A stretch of 64,000 nucleotides of DNA, taken from NCBI RefSeq assembly GCF_030766935.1, contig NZ_JASERL010000003.1, forward strand, positions 124,001-188,000, read 5' to 3'. A program made the position numbers and the translations under genes. This stretch comes from Streptomyces sp. KL109B (GTDB lineage Bacteria > Actinomycetota > Actinomycetes > Streptomycetales > Streptomycetaceae). Each line of letters begins with the position of its first letter. Positions within the stretch are counted from its first letter, which is position 1. Positions 17,318 through 26,654 of this stretch are shown one piece after another. The notes under the pieces were generated by a model. The model worked only from the letters and a program-made list of their open reading frames with translations, made no database searches and was not told the DNA's origin.

Positions 17318-18298
17318 ATGAAGATCGCTTTCGTGGGGAAGGGCGGCAGTGGCAAGACCACGCTGTCCTCACTGTTCATCCGCCATCTCGCCGGCACCGG
17401 CTCTCCGGTCATCGCCGTCGACGCCGACATCAACCAGCACCTCGGGGCCGCGCTCGGGCTCGACGAGGGCGCGGCGGGCGAGCTGCCCGCCCTGGGGGCG
17501 CGGCTGCCCCTGATCAAGGACTATCTGCGCGGCTCGAACCCGCGGATCGCCTCGGCCGACACGATGATCAAGACGACGCCGCCCGGCGAGGGCTCGCGGC
17601 TCCTTCGGGTGCGCGAGAACAATCCGGTGTACGACGCGTGCGCCCGTGGCGTGGAACTCGACGGCGGCGCCGTGCGTTTGATGGTCACCGGACCCTTCAC
17701 CGAGGCCGACCTCGGTGTCGCCTGCTACCACTCCAAGACCGGAGCGGTGGAGCTGTGCCTGAACCACCTCGTCGACGGCCGCGGCGAGTACGTGGTGGTC
17801 GACATGACCGCGGGCTCCGACTCCTTCGCGTCCGGCATGTTCACCCGCTTCGACATGACGTTCCTGGTGGCCGAGCCCACCAGGAAGGGCGTCTCGGTCT
17901 ACCGCCAGTACAAGGAGTACGCGCGGGACTTCGGGATCGACCTCAAGGTGGTGGGCAACAAGGTGCGGGACGCGGACGACCTGGAGTTCCTGCGCGCCGA
18001 GGTCGGCGACGACCTGCTCGTCACCGTCGGGCACTCGGACTGGGTGCGCGCCATGGAGAAGGGGCGCCCGCCGCGCTTCGAGCTCCTGGAGGCGCCCAAC
18101 AAGGAGGCTCTACGGGCGCTCCAGGGCGCGGCCGACGCCACGTACGAGGTGCGCGACTGGGAGCGCTATACGCGGCAGATGGTGCACTTCCACCTGAAGA
18201 ACGCCCAGAGCTGGGGCAACGAGAAGACGGGGGCCGACCTGGAGTCCCAGATCGACCCCGGCTTCGTACTACGGGAGAGCGTCGCGGCGACCGCCTGA
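17318..18298 (+). CDS. CooC/MinD-type P-loop ATPase
   Basis: A 326-residue SIMIBI-class ATPase. The deviant Walker A GKGGSGKTT (residues 8-16), the AVDADINQH switch and the VVVDMTAGSD Walker B are all intact. CooC-like proteins insert metal into enzymes such as CO dehydrogenase, but no client gene is nearby, so the cargo is unknown. Three starts lie close together (ATG 17294, GTG 17312, ATG 17318). I prefer 17318, where the P-loop is at the usual distance. No ribosome site is visible, so the mRNA may be leaderless. Confidence 0.82.
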   Translation: MKIAFVGKGGSGKTTLSSLFIRHLAGTGSPVIAVDADINQHLGAALGLDEGAAGELPALGARLPLIKDYLRGSNPRIASADTMIKTTPPGEGSRLLRVRENNPVYDACARGVELDGGAVRLMVTGPFTEADLGVACYHSKTGAVELCLNHLVDGRGEYVVVDMTAGSDSFASGMFTRFDMTFLVAEPTRKGVSVYRQYKEYARDFGIDLKVVGNKVRDADDLEFLRAEVGDDLLVTVGHSDWVRAMEKGRPPRFELLEAPNKEALRALQGAADATYEVRDWERYTRQMVHFHLKNAQSWGNEKTGADLESQIDPGFVLRESVAATA

Positions 18299-18349
18299 GC
18301 GGGAGATCGCGTGAGCGGGCGAATCGCCTGAGCAACGGATGTGCGGGGG

Positions 18350-19654
18350 CTACGACTTGGTGGCCGGGGCCCCCGGTGCCCCCTTCGGGATCTTGACGCC
18401 CTTGCGTTCCAGGAAGGCCGCCCAGCCCTCCTTCGGCTCCTCGCTCACCGCGAGGCGGCCGAGCTTCTTCAGGGTCTTCGGGTCCTGGGCGTCGAGCCAG
18501 TCGGTGACCTGCTTGAAGGAGACGCAGCGGACGTCGGGCTTCTTGCAGACCCGCTCGACCGTCTGCTCCACGGCGCGCATGTAGGTGCCGCCGTTCCAGG
18601 ACTCGAAGTGGTTGCCGATGACGAGCGGGGCGCGGTTGCCCTTGTAGGCGCGGTCGAAGCCCGCGAGCAGGCTGTCGCGCATCTGGTCGCCCCAGTAGGC
18701 GTGCTTGGCGGGGTCGCCCTGGGTGGCCGATCCGGACTGGTTGGCCATGAAGTTGTAGTCCATGGTCAGCTGCTCGTAGGAGTGGCCCTTGAAGGGGACG
18801 AGCTGCATCGACAGGTCCCACAGGCCGTTCTTCTTCTTGGGCCAGACCTGTTCGTTGACGCCGCTGGTGTCGTAGCGGAAGCCGAGGTCGCTCGCGGCGC
18901 GCCGGAAGTTTTCCTTGCCTTCGAGGCAGGGGGTGCGGGCGCCGATGAGCTCCTTGTCGTAGTCGAAGGGCAGCGGGGCCGACCTGTTGAGGCCCGCGTT
19001 GCTCTTCCATGCCTTTACGAAGGACTTGGCCTGCCGGATCTCGCTCTTCCACTCGTCGACCGACCACTGGCCCACTCCGCCGTTCTTGCCGCAGAAGTGG
19101 CCGTTGAAGTGGGTGCCGATCTCGTTGCCCTCGAGCCAGGCGCCGCGCAGTTGCTCGACGGTGTCCTTGATTCCCTTGGAGTCGTTGAAGCCGATGTCCG
19201 AGCGGCCGGCCGAGTGCTGCGGCGCGTGGTACTTGCCCGCCTTGTCCCGCGGCAGCAGATACACGCCGCTGAGGAAGTACGTCATGGTCGCGTTGTTCTC
19301 CTTCGCGACCTTGCGGAAGTGCGAGAACAGCTTCTGGCTGTCCTCGCCCGCGCCGTCCCAGGAGAAGACCACGAACTGCGGCGGCTTCTGCCCCGGTCTG
19401 AGGCGCTCGGCCCTGGGCACGTTCGGCTGCCGTCCGGTGTACGCGGTCGAGCCGTCGCCGATGAGCCGGACCGCGCTGCCCGGGGCCGCGGCCTTGGCCT
19501 TCTTCGGGCCGGGGGCGCCCTTGCGGGGCTCGGTCCTCTCGGGGCTGTGCGCGCTCTCCCCGGCGGCGCAGCCCGCGAGCGCCGCGGCACACGCCGCGGC
19601 GGCGGTGATGCCCGCGGCGAGCCGTTTGGGGACGGTTCTGTGGGTGGCGGCCAT
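18350..19654 (-). CDS. Lipoprotein, polysaccharide deacetylase-like
   Basis: A 434-residue exported protein. The signal peptide ends in the lipobox LAGC, then a Lys/Pro-rich linker runs to about residue 85. The domain begins FVVFSWDGAGED and has GNEIGTHFNGHFCG and GARTPCLEG segments, the arrangement of NodB carbohydrate esterases (the Asp near the start and a His-x-x-x-His-like pair coordinate metal). The order and spacing are looser than in classical chitin or peptidoglycan deacetylases. It probably modifies a cell-surface glycan. It is transcribed alone, divergent from the SulP fusion gene. Confidence 0.75.
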   Translation of the reverse strand: MAATHRTVPKRLAAGITAAAACAAALAGCAAGESAHSPERTEPRKGAPGPKKAKAAAPGSAVRLIGDGSTAYTGRQPNVPRAERLRPGQKPPQFVVFSWDGAGEDSQKLFSHFRKVAKENNATMTYFLSGVYLLPRDKAGKYHAPQHSAGRSDIGFNDSKGIKDTVEQLRGAWLEGNEIGTHFNGHFCGKNGGVGQWSVDEWKSEIRQAKSFVKAWKSNAGLNRSAPLPFDYDKELIGARTPCLEGKENFRRAASDLGFRYDTSGVNEQVWPKKKNGLWDLSMQLVPFKGHSYEQLTMDYNFMANQSGSATQGDPAKHAYWGDQMRDSLLAGFDRAYKGNRAPLVIGNHFESWNGGTYMRAVEQTVERVCKKPDVRCVSFKQVTDWLDAQDPKTLKKLGRLAVSEEPKEGWAAFLERKGVKIPKGAPGAPATKS

Positions 19655-19999
19655 CTTCCGCCCACCTTCTTCCTGGAGTCGGCTTGCATGGCGGTGAAAA
19701 GAGAGAGACGCCCCACTTGACCTATATGTACGGGCGCCGCCGCCACCGTGGCACGAGAGCCGGAACGAATTAGTCCGACAAGCCGACCGGGATGCTTATT
19801 CACTACTGAGCGTGAACAGCAGACCCATTTGCCCTTTAAGTCCGACCCCAACCTTTACCCTGCATTACGATTCATTTACCGAGCGTTGATTTCATCCCGC
19901 CGCTGCACGCCGTGAACCACGGCCGCGATCGACCCCACCCACCACTCGGGGTCACCCCCCATTCCGCGACCGCGCTGCACCCCGGAGGAGACGGGAAAC
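19655..19999. other. Divergent intergenic region, no gene seen
   Basis: This is a 345-base gap between divergently transcribed genes. The left half is relatively AT-rich (CCTATATGTACGG near 19722 and several TTTA/ATTA words up to about 19880), as expected for two promoters. I see no ORF with a ribosome site and no strong inverted repeat. Confidence 0.5.
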
Positions 20000-22330
20000 A
20001 TGTCAGCCTGCGTACCCACACGTGCCCATGACTCCGACGACGAGGGCCGTCCCAACGGCCCCGCAGGATCGGCCCGAACGGCACACAGTCCACCGCCCCG
20101 CCGCCGCCGTCCACGCCTCGCCGGCGTCGATGTGTCGGCATCCATCGCGGTCTTCCTGATCGCCATCCCCCTGTCCCTCGGCATCGCCCTGGCGACCGGC
20201 GCCCCGCTGGAGTCCGGCCTGGTCGCCGCCGCCGTCGGCGGCCTGCTCGCCGGTTTCGTCGGCGGCTCGCCGCTCCAGGTCAGCGGGCCCGCCGCGGGCC
20301 TGACCGTGGTCACCGCCGAACTGATCCAGCGCTACGGGTGGCGCACCACCTGCGCGATCACCGTGATGGCCGGCGTCGCCCAGCTCGGGCTCGGCTGTCT
20401 GCGCGTGGCCCGCACCGCGCTCGCCGTCTCGCCCGCCGTCGTGCACGGCATGCTCGCCGGGATCGGCATCACCATCGCCGTGGCCCAGCTGCACATCGTC
20501 CTGGGCGGCAACCCGGAGAGCTCCGTCGTCGCCAACCTGGCTTCGCTGCCCGCCCTGTTGGCGCACCCGCACCCCGCCGCGCTCGCCATGAGCGTGCTCA
20601 CCCTCGTCGTGCTGTTCGGCTGGCCCAGGCTGCCCGGACGGTTCGGGCGGGCCGCGCGCAAGGTGCCCGCCGCGCTGATCGCCGTGACCCTGGCGACCGC
20701 CACCACCGCCACCTTCGGCCTGACGCTGCCCGAGGTCGACCTGCCGTCCTGGAGCAGCCACGCGCTGGCCGGGCTGCCGGAAGGGCCGGTGCTCGGCATC
20801 GCCGCCGCCGTGCTGACGACCACCCTGGTGTGCAGCGTGCAGTCGCTGCTCGGGGCGGTCGCCGTGGACAAGCTGGCCACGGCGAACCCGGAGATCCCGC
20901 CCACGGTGCGCCGCTCGAACCTCGACCGCGAACTGCTCGGGCAGGGCGCGGCGAACATCGTCTCGGGCACGCTCGGCGGGCTGCCCGTGGCGGGCGTCGC
21001 GACGCGCTCCGCGATGAACGTGAGCGCGGGCGCGGTGAGCCGCAACTCGACGATGCTGCACGGCATCTGGGTCCTCGTGGCCTCCCTGCTGCTCGTGCCC
21101 GTCCTGGAGATGATCCCGCTCTCCTCGCTGGCCGCCCTGGTGATGGCGGTCGGCATCCAGATGGTGTCCCTGAACCGCATCCGCACGGTCACCCGCCACC
21201 GCGAGGTCCTCGTCTACGTGGTGACCACGCTCGGCGTCGTCCTCTTCGGCGTCCTCGAAGGCGTCGGGCTCGGGGTCGCGGTCGCCGTCGGGGTCGCGCT
21301 GCGCCGCGTCGCGCACACCCGGATCACCGAGGCGGTGGACGCGCGCGGCGTCCACCACGTGCGCGTACGAGGGCAGTTGACGTTCCTGGCCGTGCCCCGG
21401 CTGAGCCGCGCGCTGCACCAGGTGCCCCAAGGGGCGCGCTGCGTCGTGGAGTTGGACGGGTCGTTCATGGACCACGCCGCGTACGAGGCACTGCAGGACT
21501 GGCGGAAGTCGCATACATCCCAAGGGGGACACGTGGAAATGACAGGACGTTCCGGCGGCAGGATCGCGGCGCCCGCGGGCGACGCGCACTCGTGCTGCAG
21601 GCCGTGGACGCCGTGGCGCAACCATCACTGCGACCGACCGCACCACACCCCTTCGGACCAGGGCCGTCCGCACCAACTGGCCAGCGGGATCAGCGCGTTC
21701 CAGCGCAATACGGCGCCGCTGGTGCGCGAGGAGCTGGCGCGGCTCGCCCGCGAGGGGCAGAAGCCCACGCAGCTCTTTTTGACCTGCGCGGACTCCCGGC
21801 TCGTGACGTCGATGATCACGTCGAGCGGGCCCGGTGACCTCTTCGTCGTACGGAATGTGGGCAACCTCGTGCCCCTGCCCGGCGCCGAGAGCGCGGACGA
21901 CTCGGTGGCCGCCGCGATCGAGTACGCCGTCGACGTGCTGAAGGTGCAGTCGATCACCGTGTGCGGGCACTCCGGATGCGGGGCGATGCAGGCGCTGTTG
22001 AGCAGTCCGCCGAGCGGTCACGGGGCGCTGACGCCGCTCAAGCGCTGGTTGCGGCACGGGGTGCCGAGCGTGGAGCGGATGGCCGACGCGGGGATGCCGT
22101 GGGCGCGGCTCGCGGGGCGCTCGCCCGCCGACGCGGTCGAGCAGCTCTGCCTGACCAATGTCGTACAGCAGTTGGAGCACTTGCGGGAGCACGAGTGCGT
22201 GGCGCGCGCCCTGGAGCGGGGCACGCTCGAACTGCACGGCATGTACTTCCACGTCGGGGAGGCGCAGGCGTATCTGCTCGGGGCGGCCGATCCGGTCTTC
22301 GGGCAGGTGGAGGCCGCCACCCAGGTCTGA
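20000..22330 (+). CDS. SulP-family anion transporter fused to beta-carbonic anhydrase
   Basis: A 776-residue two-part protein. Residues about 40-440 form a SulP/SLC26 transporter (PLSLGIALATG and SGPAAGLTVV motifs, about 12 membrane segments). A short STAS-like domain follows (about 445-520). From about residue 565 there is a full beta-class carbonic anhydrase with zinc ligands Cys596 (LTCADSRL), His657 and Cys660 (CGHSGCGA) and the Asp598/Arg600 dyad. SulP-anhydrase fusions are thought to import bicarbonate or sulfate and interconvert CO2 and bicarbonate at the membrane. The ATG follows GGAGGAGACGGG. It is monocistronic with its own terminator. Confidence 0.92.
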   Translation: MSACVPTRAHDSDDEGRPNGPAGSARTAHSPPPRRRRPRLAGVDVSASIAVFLIAIPLSLGIALATGAPLESGLVAAAVGGLLAGFVGGSPLQVSGPAAGLTVVTAELIQRYGWRTTCAITVMAGVAQLGLGCLRVARTALAVSPAVVHGMLAGIGITIAVAQLHIVLGGNPESSVVANLASLPALLAHPHPAALAMSVLTLVVLFGWPRLPGRFGRAARKVPAALIAVTLATATTATFGLTLPEVDLPSWSSHALAGLPEGPVLGIAAAVLTTTLVCSVQSLLGAVAVDKLATANPEIPPTVRRSNLDRELLGQGAANIVSGTLGGLPVAGVATRSAMNVSAGAVSRNSTMLHGIWVLVASLLLVPVLEMIPLSSLAALVMAVGIQMVSLNRIRTVTRHREVLVYVVTTLGVVLFGVLEGVGLGVAVAVGVALRRVAHTRITEAVDARGVHHVRVRGQLTFLAVPRLSRALHQVPQGARCVVELDGSFMDHAAYEALQDWRKSHTSQGGHVEMTGRSGGRIAAPAGDAHSCCRPWTPWRNHHCDRPHHTPSDQGRPHQLASGISAFQRNTAPLVREELARLAREGQKPTQLFLTCADSRLVTSMITSSGPGDLFVVRNVGNLVPLPGAESADDSVAAAIEYAVDVLKVQSITVCGHSGCGAMQALLSSPPSGHGALTPLKRWLRHGVPSVERMADAGMPWARLAGRSPADAVEQLCLTNVVQQLEHLREHECVARALERGTLELHGMYFHVGEAQAYLLGAADPVFGQVEAATQV

Positions 22331-22370
22331 ACCGACCGCTCCCCACAGCCGTGCAGTGAGGTGAGAGCGT

Positions 22371-22397
22371 AGGGCTCCCGACCTGGTCGGGAGCCCT
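22371..22397 (+). terminator. Terminator after the SulP-anhydrase gene
   Basis: A perfect 12-bp stem AGGGCTCCCGAC/GTCGGGAGCCCT with a three-base loop, 40 bases past the stop codon. It isolates this gene from acsA. Confidence 0.75.
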
Positions 22398-22515
22398 GTG
22401 CGCACAGGTCTAAACCAGTTCGCCGATCCCCCTTGTCACCGGGGGTCGGCGTCTGATGAGCTGTGGCCTGGGACACAACGGTCGCCTCCGGCGCAAAAGA
22501 TGCATGGGAGATGTC

Positions 22516-24471
22516 GTGAGCAACGAAAGCCTGGCCAACCTTCTTAAGGAGGAGCGACGCTTCGCGCCGCCCGCTGACCTGGCCGCGAACGCCAACGTCA
22601 CGGCCGAGGCGTACGAACAGGCCAAGGCTGACCGGCTCGGTTTCTGGGCCGAGCAGGCCCGCCGCCTCACCTGGGACACCGAGCCGACCGAGACGCTCGA
22701 CTGGTCGAACCCGCCGTTCGCCAAGTGGTTCAAGGACGGCAAGCTCAACGTCGCGTACAACTGCGTCGACCGGCACGTCGAAGCGGGGAACGGCGACCGC
22801 GTCGCGATCCACTTCGAGGGCGAGCCCGGCGACAGCCGCGCGATCACCTACGCCGAGCTCAAGGACGAGGTCAGCAGGGCCGCGAACGCCCTGACCGAGC
22901 TGGGTGTCGAGAAGGGCGACCGGGTCGCCGTCTACCTGCCGATGATCCCGGAAGCGGTCGTCTCGATGCTCGCCTGCGCGCGCATCGGCGCCGCGCACTC
23001 CGTCGTCTTCGGCGGCTTCTCCGCCGACGCCATCGCCAAGCGCATCGAGGACGCCGACGCCAAGGTCGTCATCACCTCCGACGGCGGCTACCGGCGCGGC
23101 AAGCCGTCCGCGCTGAAGCCCGCGGTCGACGAGGCGCTGACCCGCGTATCCGTCGAGAAGGTCCTCGTCGTGCAGCGCACCAAGCAGGACGTGGCCTGGA
23201 CCGAGGGCCGCGACCTGTGGTGGCACGAGACCGTCGGGCGGCAGTCCGCCGAGCACACGCCGGAGGCCTTCGAGGCCGAGCAGCCGCTCTTCATCCTGTA
23301 CACGTCGGGCACGACGGGTAAGCCGAAGGGCATCCTGCACACCTCCGGCGGCTACCTGACGCAGGCCAGCTACACGCACCACGCCGTCTTCGACCTCAAG
23401 CCGGAGACCGACGTCTACTGGTGCACGGCCGACATCGGCTGGGTCACGGGCCACTCGTACATCACGTACGGACCGCTCTCGAACGGCGCGACGCAGGTCA
23501 TCTACGAAGGCACCCCGGACACCCCGCACCAGGGCCGCGTCTCCGAGATCGTGCAGAAGTACGGCGTCACGATCCTCTACACGGCGCCCACCCTGATCCG
23601 TACGTTCATGAAGTGGGGCGACGAGATCCCCGCGAAGTTCGACCTGAGCAGCCTGCGGGTGCTCGGGTCCGTGGGCGAGCCGATCAACCCGGAGGCCTGG
23701 GTCTGGTACCGGAAGAACTTCGGCGCCGACAAGTGCCCCGTCGTGGACACCTGGTGGCAGACCGAGACCGGCGCGATCATGATCTCGCCGCTGCCGGGCG
23801 TCACCGAGACGAAGCCGGGCTCCGCGCAGCGCGCGCTGCCGGGCATCTCCGCGACGGTCCTCGACGACGAGGGCCACGAGGTGCCGAACGGCGGGGGCGG
23901 CTACCTCGCCCTCACCGAGCCGTGGCCGTCCATGCTGCGCACCATCTGGGGCGACGACCAGCGGTTCATCGACACGTACTGGTCGCGCTTCGAGGGCACG
24001 TACTTCGCCGGTGACGGCGCCAAGAAGGACGAGGACGGCGACATCTGGCTGCTCGGCCGGGTCGACGACGTCATGCTCGTCTCCGGGCACAACATCTCGA
24101 CCACCGAGGTCGAGTCGGCGCTCGTCGCGCACGAGGCCGTCGCCGAGGCCGCCGTGGTCGGCGCCGCCGACGAGACGACCGGGCAGGCGATCGTCGCCTT
24201 CGTGATCCTGCGCGGCAGCGCGGACGCGGACGACGAGTCGCTGGTGGCGGACCTCCGCAACCACGTGGGCGCCACCCTCGGCCCGATCGCCAAGCCGAAG
24301 CGGATCCTGCCGGTCGCCGAATTGCCCAAGACGCGCTCCGGCAAGATCATGCGCCGCCTCCTGCGCGATGTCGCGGAGAACCGGGCGGTGGGCGACGTCA
24401 CGACGCTCGCCGACTCCTCCGTGATGGACCTGATCCAGGCGGAACTGCCGTCGGCGTCCAGCGAGGACTGA
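22516..24471 (+). CDS. acsA: Acetyl-CoA synthetase (AMP-forming)
   Basis: A 651-residue enzyme, the normal length for Acs, which activates acetate to acetyl-CoA through acetyl-AMP. The P-loop-like A3 motif [15 protein letters not shown], the WWQTETG motif and the C-terminal [14 protein letters not shown] are all present; the last contains the catalytic lysine that is switched off by acetylation in this family. The GTG start (VSNESLAN) has GGGAG five bases upstream and gives the canonical length; in-frame ATGs at 22456 and 22504 are alternatives. A strong terminator follows. Confidence 0.95.
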   Translation: MSNESLANLLKEERRFAPPADLAANANVTAEAYEQAKADRLGFWAEQARRLTWDTEPTETLDWSNPPFAKWFKDGKLNVAYNCVDRHVEAGNGDRVAIHFEGEPGDSRAITYAELKDEVSRAANALTELGVEKGDRVAVYLPMIPEAVVSMLACARIGAAHSVVFGGFSADAIAKRIEDADAKVVITSDGGYRRGKPSALKPAVDEALTRVSVEKVLVVQRTKQDVAWTEGRDLWWHETVGRQSAEHTPEAFEAEQPLFILYTSGTTGKPKGILHTSGGYLTQASYTHHAVFDLKPETDVYWCTADIGWVTGHSYITYGPLSNGATQVIYEGTPDTPHQGRVSEIVQKYGVTILYTAPTLIRTFMKWGDEIPAKFDLSSLRVLGSVGEPINPEAWVWYRKNFGADKCPVVDTWWQTETGAIMISPLPGVTETKPGSAQRALPGISATVLDDEGHEVPNGGGGYLALTEPWPSMLRTIWGDDQRFIDTYWSRFEGTYFAGDGAKKDEDGDIWLLGRVDDVMLVSGHNISTTEVESALVAHEAVAEAAVVGAADETTGQAIVAFVILRGSADADDESLVADLRNHVGATLGPIAKPKRILPVAELPKTRSGKIMRRLLRDVAENRAVGDVTTLADSSVMDLIQAELPSASSED

Positions 24472-24490
24472 TCCACGCAGATCGCGAGAG

Positions 24491-24522
24491 ACGGGCATCC
24501 GGCGAGCGCGCCGGATGCCCGT
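24491..24522 (+). terminator. Terminator after acsA
   Basis: A perfect 14-bp stem ACGGGCATCCGGCG/CGCCGGATGCCCGT with loop AGCG, followed by TTCGT, 20 bases past the acsA stop. Confidence 0.85.
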
Positions 24523-24560
24523 TTCGTACGTAAGGTGATGATCAACAAGCACGCCGGAAC

Positions 24561-24660
24561 GCCCTGTAGGGTAAAGGTCGCGTCAGGAACGCGACAGAGA
24601 TCCATAGGGTGCGCCGGGAAGTCTGGTCGGCAACGCAGTCCGCCGTACCCGACTGGAGGT
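24561..24660 (+). promoter_or_regulatory. Structured 5' leader of nhaA, candidate riboswitch
   Basis: Upstream of nhaA there is a 7-bp hairpin GTCGCGT/ACGCGAC (24577-24595). A second unit follows in which GGGT (24607) pairs with ACCC (24647) around GCCG/CGGC (24613-24631) and conserved-looking purine loops (GGAAG, GGCAAC). The 3' strand runs directly into the GGAGG ribosome site (24655), so folding could gate translation. Cation-sensing riboswitches (nhaA-I, nhaA-II, Na+-I classes) are known before nhaA genes elsewhere, which suggests the ligand type. I cannot align it to a consensus by eye. Confidence 0.45.
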
Positions 24661-24667
24661 CTCACCA

Positions 24668-26080
24668 GTGAGCGCGCCCACGAACAAGCCCGACCGCAAG
24701 GACCGCAAGGCACTCGGCCGGCTCTCCCTGCCCGAGCGGAACTTCGTCGCCGAGGCGCTGCGCACGGAAACCGTCGGCGGTGTACTGCTCCTCGTGGCCG
24801 CGGTCGCCGCGCTCGTCTGGTCCAACATCCCGGCCCTGCACCACAGCTACGAGGCCGTCAGCGAATGGCACATAGGCCCCGGCGCCCTCGGCCTCGACCT
24901 CTCCATCGAGCACTGGGCCGCCGACGGACTCCTCGCGATCTTCTTCTTCGTCGCCGGCATCGAGCTCAAGCGCGAACTCGTCGCGGGCGACCTGCGCGAC
25001 CCGAAGGCCGCCGCGCTGCCGGTCGTCGCGGCCCTGTGCGGCATGGCGACTCCGGCGCTCGTGTACGTCGTCGTCAACGCGTTCGGCGGCGGCTCGATGT
25101 CCGGCTGGGCCGTGCCGACCGCCACCGACATCGCCTTCGCGCTCGCCGTGCTCGCCGTCATCGGTACGTCGCTGCCGAGCGCGCTGCGTGCCTTCCTGCT
25201 GACCCTCGCCGTCGTCGACGACCTCTTCGCGATCCTGATCATCGCGATCTTCTTCACCGACGACCTGAACTTCGCGGCGCTCGGCGGCGCCTTCGTCGGC
25301 CTCGCCGTCTTCTGGCTGCTACTGAAGAAGCGGGTGCGCGGCTGGTACATCTACGTACCGCTGGCCGTGGTCATCTGGGGGCTGATGTACAACAGCGGCG
25401 TCCACGCCACCATCGCCGGTGTCGCGATGGGCCTGATGCTGCGCTGCCACCGCGAGGAGGGCGAGGAGCACTCCCCCGGCGAGCACATCGAACACCTGGT
25501 GCGGCCGCTCTCCGCCGGGCTGGCGGTGCCGCTGTTCGCGCTGTTCAGCGCCGGTGTCGCGGTGTCGGGCGGGGCCCTGGGCGACGTATTCACCAAGCCG
25601 GAGACGCTCGGCGTGGTGCTCGGACTCGTCGTCGGCAAGGCGGTCGGCATCTTCGGCGGTACGTGGCTGACCGCCCGGTTCACCAAGGCCTCGCTCTCCG
25701 ACGAGCTGGCCTGGCCGGACGTGTTCGCGGTGGCCTCGCTCGCCGGCATCGGCTTCACGGTCTCGCTGCTCATCGGCGAACTCGCCTTCACCGGCGACCC
25801 CTTGCTGACGGACGAGATCAAGGCGTCCGTGCTGATGGGCTCGCTGATCGCGGCGGTCCTGTCCAGCGTGCTGCTGAAGATACGGAACGCCAAGTACCGC
25901 ACCTTGTACGAGGCCGAGAACCTCGACGAGGACCTCTCCGGGGTGCCGGACATCTACGAGGTGGGCGACCCGGCGTACCACCTCCGGATGGCCGAGATGC
26001 ACGAGCGCAAGGCCGCGGAACACCGCAGGCTTGCGCAAGTGGCGGCCGGGGCAGGCGGCGAGGACGAGCGTCCGGCATGA
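24668..26080 (+). CDS. nhaA: Na+/H+ antiporter NhaA
   Basis: A 470-residue antiporter that exchanges cytoplasmic Na+ (or Li+) for external protons. About 12 membrane segments are visible. The paired transport aspartates are in the LAVVDDLFAIL motif, and the unwound-helix motifs PTATDIAFAL and GIGFTVSLLIGELAF are typical. A hydrophilic C-terminal tail of about 60 residues (acidic, then DPAYHLRMAEMHERKAAEHRR) extends beyond E. coli NhaA and is common in actinobacteria. The GTG start has GGAGG at a good distance. A possible RNA switch lies in its leader. Confidence 0.95.
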   Translation: MSAPTNKPDRKDRKALGRLSLPERNFVAEALRTETVGGVLLLVAAVAALVWSNIPALHHSYEAVSEWHIGPGALGLDLSIEHWAADGLLAIFFFVAGIELKRELVAGDLRDPKAAALPVVAALCGMATPALVYVVVNAFGGGSMSGWAVPTATDIAFALAVLAVIGTSLPSALRAFLLTLAVVDDLFAILIIAIFFTDDLNFAALGGAFVGLAVFWLLLKKRVRGWYIYVPLAVVIWGLMYNSGVHATIAGVAMGLMLRCHREEGEEHSPGEHIEHLVRPLSAGLAVPLFALFSAGVAVSGGALGDVFTKPETLGVVLGLVVGKAVGIFGGTWLTARFTKASLSDELAWPDVFAVASLAGIGFTVSLLIGELAFTGDPLLTDEIKASVLMGSLIAAVLSSVLLKIRNAKYRTLYEAENLDEDLSGVPDIYEVGDPAYHLRMAEMHERKAAEHRRLAQVAAGAGGEDERPA

Positions 26081-26144
26081 TCTGACGGAGACTTTGCGCA
26101 GTACGCGCATACGAAGCAGCCACAGAAGAACAGGGGAGTACGCG

Positions 26145-26654
26145 ATGAGCGCACCCGACGACAGCCCGGTCGGCGCCGAACGCAGCATCGGCCAGCTGTT
26201 CGCATCCGCGACGGCCGAGATGTCCGCGCTGGTGCACGACGAGATCGCCCTGGCCAAGGCGCAGCTGAAGCGGGACGTGAAGCGGGGCGCCGTCAGCGGC
26301 GGCGCGCTCGCGGCGGCGGGGGTGGTCCTCACCTTCTCGCTGCCCATGCTCAGCTTCGCGCTCGCGTACGGGATCAACGCCTGGACCGGCGGGTCCAACG
26401 GCGACGGCGGCTGGAACATGGCCTGGTGCTTCCTGCTGTCGTTCGCGGCGAGCGTGGTCATCGCGCTGCTGCTCGCGCTCATCGGCGTCGTCTTCGCCAA
26501 GAAGGCCGCGAAGGGCAAGGGCCCGCAGAAGACCGCCGCCTCGTTCAAGGAGACGGCGGGCGTACTGCAGAACGCCAAGCCGCACCCCCGTGAGGTGACC
26601 GCGGACGGCCATGACACGAAGGCCATCGAGGCTGTGGCACGCTCGTCTTCATGA
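26145..26654 (+). CDS. Holin-like membrane protein (Phage_holin_3_6/DUF1469)
   Basis: A 169-residue protein. An amphipathic N-terminal helix (SIGQLFASATAEMSALVHDEIALAKAQLKR) precedes two long hydrophobic hairpin segments (about residues 50-80 and 95-125), ending in a Lys-rich tail. This is the layout of the DUF1469 family, which despite its phage name is a normal chromosomal protein in actinobacteria, found next to nhaA and marP. The ATG follows GGGGAGTACGCG. Its stop overlaps the next ATG (ATGA), so the hydrolase is probably co-translated. Confidence 0.8.
   Translation: MSAPDDSPVGAERSIGQLFASATAEMSALVHDEIALAKAQLKRDVKRGAVSGGALAAAGVVLTFSLPMLSFALAYGINAWTGGSNGDGGWNMAWCFLLSFAASVVIALLLALIGVVFAKKAAKGKGPQKTAASFKETAGVLQNAKPHPREVTADGHDTKAIEAVARSSS

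Noticed and set aside
26145..26654. Phage remnant because of the holin domain
   Set aside because: DUF1469 proteins are ordinary chromosomal proteins in actinobacteria, and no other phage gene is nearby.
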